DNA of 64,000 nt, from assembly GCA_016721305.1 (NCBI GenBank), contig JADKIH010000005.1, positions 62,001-126,000 of the forward strand. Reading direction: 5' to 3'. This DNA is from Bacteroidota bacterium. Lineage in GTDB: Bacteria > Bacteroidota > Bacteroidia > AKYH767-A > 2013-40CM-41-45. The notes under the pieces were generated by a model, which searched no databases, was not told the DNA's origin, and was given only the letters and a program-made list of their open reading frames with translations. Shown here piece after piece: positions 57,535 to 64,000 of the stretch; position 1 is the first letter of the stretch; every line of letters begins with the position of its first letter. The position numbers were made by a program, and so were the translations under genes.

Positions 57535-57921
57535 ATGCTCTTCCCGAAAATCCAATCAGTCTCCCACCTCTACTCCCTCCTCCCCGAGAACGAGCGCCTA
57601 ATCGTCGACATACTCCGCCAACTTGTTAAAGAAAACCTCCCGCCGCATTGCAAAGAAAAAATCTCGTATAACGTTCCATTCTTCTACGGCAAACGAAGCA
57701 TCTGTCTCATCTGGCCCGCTACCGTTCCCAGAGGCGGAATCAAAGAAGGTGTGCTCTTCGGTTTCTGGTACGGAAATAAACTGCAGGACGTCGATCAATA
57801 CCTCGATCACGGAACGAACAAACAAATCTTTTACAAAATCTTCAAAAAGCCGGGAGACATTAAGCAGCGGAAGCTGGTGAAATTGCTTAGGGAGGCGGGG
57901 GAGTTGGATGGGGAAAAGTAA
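57535..57921 (+). CDS. DUF1801 family protein
   Basis: A 128-residue protein from ATG 57535 (MLFPKIQSVSHLY). Ten upstream codons to 57505 are open but fall inside the palindrome region. The YNVPFFYGKRSICLIWPATV and FGFWYGNKL segments and the closing IFKKPGDIKQRKLVKLLREA helix are typical of DUF1801 (YdhG-like), small proteins of unknown role. It is bracketed on both sides by CCACGAG palindromes. Confidence 0.85.
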   Translation: MLFPKIQSVSHLYSLLPENERLIVDILRQLVKENLPPHCKEKISYNVPFFYGKRSICLIWPATVPRGGIKEGVLFGFWYGNKLQDVDQYLDHGTNKQIFYKIFKKPGDIKQRKLVKLLREAGELDGEK

Positions 57922-58093
57922 GTTGTAAGTTGTAAGTAGTAAGTTGACTTATTGTGGAGCAAGGGATTTCTTTTTACCACAAGGACACGAGGTTTGTGAG
58001 GATCACAAGGCCCTCGTGATTCTCACAAACCTCGTGTCCTTGTGGTGAAAAAACCTAACTATACAATAAGTCAACTTACTACTTACTACTTAC
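57918..58093. repeat. Nested inverted element: heptamer arms around a CCACGAG palindrome
   Basis: Outer arm GTAAGTTGTAAGTTGTAAGT (then AGTAAGTTGACTTATTG, 57918-57954) is inverted at 58064-58093 (CAATAAGTCAACTTACTACT and on). Between the arms is a 73-bp palindrome (57975-58047). The first heptamer contains the TAA stop of the DUF1801 gene, and the last ends 5 nt before the stop codon of the convergent MORN-like gene. Confidence 0.9.
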
Positions 58094-58098
58094 CAAAA

Positions 58099-59166
58099 TC
58101 AATACTGATACAAATAAACCCCCTTCACCAACACCGCCACATTCCCCTTCTGACACATCGCTCCATAATTGTAATGTATGAACGGCACAAAAACTCCTTC
58201 GGCGATTTTCTTTCCGTTGATCTTGTAAAACATTTTCATTCCGTAGCGCCGGATGCCCAGTGTTACGGGTTCGTCTGCTTCGAGCTTTTTCTTCAAAGGT
58301 TGCCAGCCGGTTGAATCTTGTTCAACGCCTTTTACTTTTCTTCCTTTGCAAAACATATTGTCGGAACGAATCATGAAATAGGAATAATTAAATTCATCGA
58401 AGTAATCGAAAACCAATCCGTAACCTGCATCGTCGTCACCAAAATCATTTTGAATTTTCACATCCATGAAGAATGCTCCCTTGCCTGTAAAAGGCAACTC
58501 CACAAAAGCAAACAAATCATTTCCCCCGTTATTTTGCAACGACAAACCTGTGTCCGGAATTACGGCTGCACTAAAATCGTCCTCTCCGGTGAGCTTCCAG
58601 GCGTAAAAATTGGAACGATGATAAAATTCATCATAAAAAAAATCGATCCTGCCACTGTATCCGTCAAAATAACTGCATTTCTTCCCAATTAATTTCCCAT
58701 CCTTAAACTTGGCCAGCATTTTATAGTTGCCGTTATTGTAATAGCTTGTGTAATCGCCTTCCAAAAGCCCGTCAATAAATGTCGCCGTCGTTTTCAAAAT
58801 TCCGTCTTCGTACCATTCTTTAAAATTGCCATTGAATTTATTGTTTCGGTAATTTACTTCCTGAATCAATTGCCCTTTTTCGGAATACCAGTGAGCTGCT
58901 CCTTCTGCAATATCTTTCCTAAAATCAGACGTATCGATGTAGCTCTTTGTCGCCTCAGATCGCAAAACGCCATTCATGTAATACATTTTCACCTGCTGAA
59001 GCGGATGATCGAATGCATCTAACTCAATCACGCGATAATATTTGGCGCCTTTCTTATCCGACAACACATGATAGCTCTTATCGTAATACTTGACAATCTT
59101 CCGCTGCGCATGACTGTCCAAAGAAAAAAACAATAAAAGAAGGCCGAGTGTGATCTTTCGAAACAT
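58099..59166 (-). CDS. Secreted MORN/YwqK-like repeat protein
   Basis: A 355-residue protein from ATG 59166 (signal ending SLDSHAQ). Residues about 60-180 carry MORN-like/YwqK repeats (MYYMNGVLRSEATKSYI, GNFKEWYEDGILKTTATFIDGLLEG, GDYTSYYNNGNYKMLAKF). The C-terminal part, about 200-355, is a beta-sandwich (GAFFMDVKIQNDFGDDDAGYGLVFDYFDEFNYSYF) that resembles lectin-like domains; I cannot name it. MORN-type proteins of Bacteroidota are frequently secreted surface proteins. The 5'-most 19 codons to 59223 are excluded. Confidence 0.8.
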   Translation of the reverse strand: MFRKITLGLLLLFFSLDSHAQRKIVKYYDKSYHVLSDKKGAKYYRVIELDAFDHPLQQVKMYYMNGVLRSEATKSYIDTSDFRKDIAEGAAHWYSEKGQLIQEVNYRNNKFNGNFKEWYEDGILKTTATFIDGLLEGDYTSYYNNGNYKMLAKFKDGKLIGKKCSYFDGYSGRIDFFYDEFYHRSNFYAWKLTGEDDFSAAVIPDTGLSLQNNGGNDLFAFVELPFTGKGAFFMDVKIQNDFGDDDAGYGLVFDYFDEFNYSYFMIRSDNMFCKGRKVKGVEQDSTGWQPLKKKLEADEPVTLGIRRYGMKMFYKINGKKIAEGVFVPFIHYNYGAMCQKGNVAVLVKGVYLYQY

Positions 59167-59827
59167 GATATTCAGAATGCTAACTGTACGAGTTAAGCGA
59201 TTTTCCCAAATATAGACTTTCAAAGTCCGTCAAACAAAGGACAAAAGGCAGATTTAGGGGTAGAAAAATAGAGAAATTGAACTGAAAGTTCCATTTGCAG
59301 ACGAAAACCAAAGACTAAAGACTAAAAAACCCCGTCGTCCACTTCTTACGGGAAGTCGGATCAACGGTGAATACTGTTGCCGTGTGTGCGGCATATACGA
59401 AAGGTGATGTGTGTGTAGTTCAATAACCTATTCGTTGCAATATTCAATGACAACTTGTAAAGTCCGGCCAAGAACTACAGACTAAGAACTACTTCCCAAG
59501 AGCTCGGCGACAAAATTTCGCAGAAGATTGTCGCCCTGCCCTTCGGAGATTGAAACAGTGTGTTTCAACTTTTGCCAATTTATAAAACCACTATTTATTA
59601 AACCCGATACAATGATGCATAGGAATAACCGACTCTCATAATCAACTTCGTTGAATGGGAAGAAATGCCAACTGAAGCGGAATCGGAGGTTTAACCTAAA
59701 ACCGACAACAGCCATTTTAAGCCAAAAATCGCCGGTTAAATGACTCAAAAAGTGAAAAACTGAGCAAACGCCTGTTCTAGGTTTTAGAAATTTTCTATTA
59801 TTGTTACTAAATCTTTTACCTCTTTTT
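59167..59827. other. Divergent intergenic region, no gene found
   Basis: About 660 bp. A minus-strand ORF at 59482-59748 has no recognisable features and is rejected. No clear promoter is seen; runs such as AAAGACTAAAGACTAAA and CACTTCTTACGGGAAGTCGG are short repeats only. Confidence 0.5.
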
Positions 59828-61831
59828 ATGAAATTACCATATTACTTCAGCTTCCTCTTTATTGTTATTCTTTCAACTTACGCAAACGCCCAACAAAATC
59901 ACCCTCCAAAATTCGGAGATATTTCTGAAAAGGATTTTGCAAAAACGGTTTATCCGATCGATAGTAATGCAGATGCCATTGTGCTTTATGATATAGGACA
60001 AACGGAAATCGGGAGCCAGTTTCATGGAGGGCTTTTTGCCGACTATTCAAAATCCATGCGCGCCCATATTCTTCACAAAAATGGATATACCCTTGCTAAC
60101 ATCGTAATACCGGTTGTTGTATATGGAGCAGCTCAACACGAATTCATTAATCTGGAAGCAACCACATACAATCTCGTCGACGGAAAAGTTATCAAAACCG
60201 AAATTAATCCGAAGACCGATGTATACGAAGACAAAATCAATCAATATGTAGTGTTCAAAAAATTCTCCTTCCCTAATGTGAAAGAAGGGAGCATCATAGA
60301 GTTTCGATGCACAATTCGCACTTACTCCATTTTCGCTTTACCTACCTGGGAATTCCAAAGAACCTTTCCAACTTTGTGGAGCGAGTACACCGTTTCGATA
60401 CCGGATTTCCTGCATTATGTATTCATGTCGAAAATCAACCTGCCTCTTTCATTGTCTGATGAAAAAATAAGGGAGAGCTCGTTTGATATTTGGAATAAAT
60501 ACGGAAAAGAAGAGCATGTTTTCTCAAACGTTGTCGAAAAGCACTGGGTAATGGAGAATATTCCCGCTATTCACGAAGAGGAATTTACAACCACAATCAA
60601 AAATCATATTTCGAAAATTGAATTTCAACTTTCAGAAAAAACTTCCCCTCTTTATCCATCGAAAATTTTAAATACATGGCCAACACTCACGCAGCGTTTG
60701 CTGTTGAGCGACGACTTTGGTGTTTTGATAAATAAAGACAATCCCTGGCTAAACGAAATTACAGATTCGCTAATCCAAGGAAGTCAAAGCAATCTTGACA
60801 AGACTCAACGAGTTTTTGCTTACGTAAGAGACAATTTCAAATGCAGCGATCATTCCGACTGGTTCCCTGATAAAACACTCAAAGAAGTTTTCAAAAGCAA
60901 AAATGGATCGATGTCTGAGATCAACTTATTGCTCGTCGCCATGCTCCGAAAAGTAGATATCGAAACAGCAAACCCATTACTTCTGAGTACTCGCTCTAAC
61001 GGATATTCCACACCTCTTTATCCAATCCTTAATTATTTCAATTGTTTAGTTGCAACATTCGAAACTCAGGGTCAACGCTATTTCCTGGATGCCAGCGACT
61101 CTCATCTTGGATTTGGTAAATTAAATTACGAGTGCTACAATGGACACGCACGAGTGATCGACTTCGAAGCAACGGCTGTTGAATTATCGCCTGACACTCT
61201 ATTGGAAAAAAGCTACACATCAGCCTTCATGACTCTCGAGGAAACCGGCAAAATAAATGGTATCGTTAGGAAAATTCCGGGCTATTTTGAATCATGCACC
61301 ATGAGAGATTCGATCAAAGAAAAGAATTCGGATGCAATCTTCGAAAAAATTCAAATGGGGTTCGATGACAAAGTTTCTATTTCGGACAAAAGCATCGACT
61401 CGCTAAAGCAACTTGAAAACCCTCTTGGGTTGAAATTTTCGCTTTCTTTCCCAACTCAGGGAAATGATATTTTATACATTAATCCTTTGCTGAATGAAAG
61501 ACTTAATGAAAACCCCTTTCATGCTGCTATAAGGAATTACCCCGTAGAAATGCCATATCGAACCGACAAAGCTGTTTTGTTTACCTTAAGACTTCCGGCA
61601 AATTATTCGGTGGAAGAACTGCCGAAGTCGGGATTGATTAAAATGAATGAGGCAGGAGATTGCACTTATGAATATGCTATCAGCGAAGCTAACGGAATAA
61701 TTTCCTTGCGGTCCAGAATGCACGTCAACAAAACATTTTTTGATGCAATTGACTATGACTTGCTGCGCGAATTTTTTACAATGGTAGTTGCTAAACAAAA
61801 TGAACAAATTGTTCTTAAGAAAAAATCATGA
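59828..61831 (+). CDS. DUF3857/transglutaminase-like secreted protein lacking catalytic Cys
   Basis: A 667-residue exported protein (signal MKLPYYFSFLFIVILSTYA-NAQ). DUF3857 spans about residues 50-260 (YDIGQTEIGSQFHGGLFADYSKSMRAHILHKNG, NVKEGSIIEFRCTIRTYS). Next comes a transglutaminase-like domain (about 310-430), where the usual G-D/S-C-x-x loop is replaced by KNGSMSEINLLLVAMLRK, so a Cys nucleophile is not available. C-terminal beta domain to the end. The stop codon overlaps the next ATG in ATGA, so translation is coupled to the second gene. A start at TTG 59801 is less likely. Confidence 0.85.
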   Translation: MKLPYYFSFLFIVILSTYANAQQNHPPKFGDISEKDFAKTVYPIDSNADAIVLYDIGQTEIGSQFHGGLFADYSKSMRAHILHKNGYTLANIVIPVVVYGAAQHEFINLEATTYNLVDGKVIKTEINPKTDVYEDKINQYVVFKKFSFPNVKEGSIIEFRCTIRTYSIFALPTWEFQRTFPTLWSEYTVSIPDFLHYVFMSKINLPLSLSDEKIRESSFDIWNKYGKEEHVFSNVVEKHWVMENIPAIHEEEFTTTIKNHISKIEFQLSEKTSPLYPSKILNTWPTLTQRLLLSDDFGVLINKDNPWLNEITDSLIQGSQSNLDKTQRVFAYVRDNFKCSDHSDWFPDKTLKEVFKSKNGSMSEINLLLVAMLRKVDIETANPLLLSTRSNGYSTPLYPILNYFNCLVATFETQGQRYFLDASDSHLGFGKLNYECYNGHARVIDFEATAVELSPDTLLEKSYTSAFMTLEETGKINGIVRKIPGYFESCTMRDSIKEKNSDAIFEKIQMGFDDKVSISDKSIDSLKQLENPLGLKFSLSFPTQGNDILYINPLLNERLNENPFHAAIRNYPVEMPYRTDKAVLFTLRLPANYSVEELPKSGLIKMNEAGDCTYEYAISEANGIISLRSRMHVNKTFFDAIDYDLLREFFTMVVAKQNEQIVLKKKS

Positions 61832-63735
61832 AGCGAATAGCTTGTTTACTTTTTATTTTCTCAATTGTAATTTTTCGTAGCTCCGGGTCCGATCTTAAAT
61901 ACCCGGTCAAAGAAATTATTGACTCTTTGAAAAAAAACGCCGACTGCGTTTTGCGTGATGAAGAGATCTTTATCGAAGTAGTTGCCATAGATGAAGTTCA
62001 TATACATCATCGTTACGCACTCACTATTATGAATGAAAAGGGCGACGATTTTGCCAATTTCTCCGAATACTATGGTCGATTTTCAAAAATAGAATCAGCC
62101 GAAGGATACTTATACAACGAAGAGGGAAAAGAACTCCTCAAAGCCAGGAAAAAGCAAATGCAGGACTTGAGCGCTGTATCCGGAATGAATCTGATCGACG
62201 ACACCAGACAGCTTTCGCACAGTTTCTACCACAACATCTATCCTTATACAGTTGAATACAATGTAGAAATAGTAAACACAAGCACGTTTTCTTTACCTGC
62301 ATGGATTCCTCAGGGTGCTCCAAGATTATCCGTCCAAAATAGTAAGCTCAAGGTTTCCTTTCCATCAATCAATCCAATAAGATATCTAAATTTTGATTGT
62401 GGAATAGCCGATTCGTCGGGCAGTGACGCAGCACAAAAAATACTTTCGTGGACAGTAAGTAATCTCCGGGCGATGGAAGAAGAGCCTTATTCACCTGAAT
62501 GGGAATTGCACTCCCGTCGAATCATTCTCGCCCCTGAATCGTTCATGCTGGAAAACTACGAAGGCTCGATGAAAAGCTGGGATAGCTTCGGAAAGTTTAT
62601 TGCATTTTTAAACAAAGACCGATTCACACTTCCTGAGAATATCAAAAAAAGTGTACATGAAATTGCCGACTCCATCTCTGACCCTAAAGAAAAAGTAAAA
62701 GCGCTTTATCAATTCATGCAGAAGAATACGCGCTATGTCAGCATTCAACTTGGCATTGGCGGCTGGCAACCTTTGACTGCCGATTTTGTGGGGACGCATG
62801 GTTATGGCGACTGCAAAGCGTTAAGCAATTACATGTATAGCATTCTTAGAGAAGCAGGAATAAAATCAAATTACACACTGATCCGTGCCGGTCGAAGTGC
62901 ACCCGCACTACTTCCCGACTTCGTCTCCCAGCAGTTTAACCACGTAATACTATTTGTTCCGTTTGAGCAGGATACAATCTGGCTTGAATGCACAAGTCAG
63001 AGCTTGCCTGCAGGTTACCTGAGCAGTTTTACATCCGACCGTTATGCTCTGTCGATTAATGAATCAGAAAGCAAACTGGTACGCACGCCGCCATATACGT
63101 CTGAGCAAAATACTCAAACACGATTTACAAGTGCCACTCTTCAAGAGGATGGAAGCCTTCTTACTGAAATACAAACTAAATACACAGGAATAAAACAGGA
63201 TAAAGTACACTTTCAAATTAATTATAATTCAAAAGACAAAATAAAGGAAGCGCTCAATAAATCGATCGACCTTCCTTCATACGACGTTGTCAACTTCGAA
63301 TATATTGAAGAGAAAAATGCTTTACCACAGATCTCAGAAAAACTAAATCTTCTGGTCCATAATTACTCTTCCCAATCAGGAAAAAGAATTTTTATTGTCC
63401 CCAATATTTGCACACGATTCTCAGAACGAGTAGCTGACGACTCCCTCAGGACTTTTGAAATTTGCATCAATGAAGCTTTTAGCGAATCAGACTCTGTAAT
63501 TATTCAAACCCCCGAAGGCTTTTCAGCAGAAAGTATTCCGAGCCTGGCATTAATTCGTACAGACTTTGGCGAATACACTTATTCAGTTTCATTTTCAAAA
63601 AACCAATTGCTTCTGGAACGAACATTACAAATCTATGGTGGCATTTATCCGGCAAGCCAATTTCGGTCGTTGCAAAAGTTTTACAATGAAGTTTTCTCAT
63701 CCGACAGAGCGAAAGTCGTATTGACAAAAAAATAG
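61828..63735 (+). CDS. DUF3857/transglutaminase secreted protein
   Basis: A 635-residue paralogue of its neighbour, with signal MKRIACLLFIFSIVIFRSS. DUF3857 at about 30-240 (HHRYALTIMNEKGDDFANFSEYY). The transglutaminase core is at about 290-400, with nucleophile Cys in GYGDCKALSNYMYSIL, His in QQFNHVILFVP and Asp/Glu in IWLECTSQ, so the triad appears intact, unlike the upstream gene. Function: probable thioester/amide chemistry or structural role in the envelope; substrate unknown. ATGA overlap couples it to the inactive-type paralogue, suggesting a heteromeric pair (inference). Confidence 0.88.
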   Translation: MKRIACLLFIFSIVIFRSSGSDLKYPVKEIIDSLKKNADCVLRDEEIFIEVVAIDEVHIHHRYALTIMNEKGDDFANFSEYYGRFSKIESAEGYLYNEEGKELLKARKKQMQDLSAVSGMNLIDDTRQLSHSFYHNIYPYTVEYNVEIVNTSTFSLPAWIPQGAPRLSVQNSKLKVSFPSINPIRYLNFDCGIADSSGSDAAQKILSWTVSNLRAMEEEPYSPEWELHSRRIILAPESFMLENYEGSMKSWDSFGKFIAFLNKDRFTLPENIKKSVHEIADSISDPKEKVKALYQFMQKNTRYVSIQLGIGGWQPLTADFVGTHGYGDCKALSNYMYSILREAGIKSNYTLIRAGRSAPALLPDFVSQQFNHVILFVPFEQDTIWLECTSQSLPAGYLSSFTSDRYALSINESESKLVRTPPYTSEQNTQTRFTSATLQEDGSLLTEIQTKYTGIKQDKVHFQINYNSKDKIKEALNKSIDLPSYDVVNFEYIEEKNALPQISEKLNLLVHNYSSQSGKRIFIVPNICTRFSERVADDSLRTFEICINEAFSESDSVIIQTPEGFSAESIPSLALIRTDFGEYTYSVSFSKNQLLLERTLQIYGGIYPASQFRSLQKFYNEVFSSDRAKVVLTKK

Positions 63736-63939
63736 CTTACTCCTAATTGTGTTGAAAATTGTACGAGTCTTCTGCTCCTCGGTGAAGCTTTATGGCTCTT
63801 TTTCGAAAAAATCTAAATATCCCGGGCAGTAAGCCGAAGGATTCTTGGTAATTTCCTATAAATTTAGAATTATTTTATTAAATTGTCCAAGGGCAACTGC
63901 ACTGCCCAAACCAAGTCTCCTTTACTAAGCACCACACCG

Positions 63940-64000
63940 ATGAAATCACTCTACACACTTGTCATCATTCTACTGCTTGCTATTCCATCACAAGCTCAAA
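63940..64000 (+). CDS. Start of a secreted protein (5' part only)
   Basis: ATG at 63940 opens MKSLYTLVIILLLAIPSQAQ, a typical Sec signal peptide with A-x-A cleavage, then the window ends after the 20th codon. Its position 205 nt after the transglutaminase gene suggests a third member of the same region. No function can be given. Confidence 0.6.
   Translation, partial: MKSLYTLVIILLLAIPSQAQ

Noticed and set aside
59482..59748. Minus-strand ORF of 88 residues
   Set aside because: No signal, domain or neighbouring support; lies in a divergent regulatory gap.
1..64000. Anti-phage defence, toxin-antitoxin or prophage system
   Set aside because: No nuclease, methyltransferase, transposase, integrase or phage structural gene cluster was seen; the S74 protein has its own secretion signal and T9SS domain.

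Overview
The window looks like a chromosomal contig from an environmental member of the Bacteroidota. Evidence seen directly: about ten genes end in the type IX secretion (T9SS) type A C-terminal sorting domain (a PNP-type motif followed by a short beta domain ending in G-x-Y). Lipoproteins are abundant, Shine-Dalgarno sequences are mostly absent, and a few promoters match the Bacteroidota -7 element TAnnTTTG. No rRNA, tRNA, phage, transposase, CRISPR or recognisable defence locus is visible.

Layout. 0-5.2 kb (minus strand): start of a sulfite-oxidase-like lipoprotein, a SpoIIE-type phosphatase, a secreted protein, a response regulator, and a glycosyltransferase/epimerase pair. 5.7-13 kb (plus): MuiA-like DUF4139 protein, RluF, a lipoprotein, a T9SS protein and a ZU5-like lipoprotein. 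13-25 kb: a sortilin/BNR-propeller protein, three T9SS propeller-type proteins, formate-tetrahydrofolate ligase and a VF530 protein. 25.5-30 kb: two lipoprotein cytochromes with a DUF5777 beta-barrel, then a collagen-like protein beside a T9SS protein. 30-36 kb (minus): DUF302, hemerythrin, and a giant T9SS adhesin followed by a small GldM-C-terminal-like protein. 36-43 kb: S4 protein, DUF493, an MbnP/MbnH-like pair, and pyruvate:ferredoxin oxidoreductase. 43.4-51.5 kb (plus): a cluster in which four upstream regions share a direct-repeat operator and -7 element at identical spacing. 51.7-64 kb: ExbD, a VOC protein, a T9SS protein and an S74/YadA-head T9SS protein, DUF1801, a MORN-like protein, and a coupled DUF3857/transglutaminase pair.

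Two features run through the window. (1) Intergenic space is filled with short tandem arrays of unrelated sequence (GTTRCGR, GTTCAAR, GTAATTA, ACTTACT, ATTGAAK) that share a 7-bp unit and nearly always begin within a dozen bases of a stop codon, together with large hairpins. (2) At least a dozen genes, including housekeeping ones (PFOR, Fhs, DUF493), carry 1-4 nt frameshifts, many in homopolymers or short repeats. Residual sequencing indels are the simplest explanation, so split ORFs are annotated here as single frameshifted genes.

The best candidate for an undescribed system is the 43.4-49.4 kb cluster: a common operator controlling a helical lipoprotein, a fibronectin-phosphatase T9SS enzyme, a duplicated-domain secreted protein, and a probable small RNA or small ORF.
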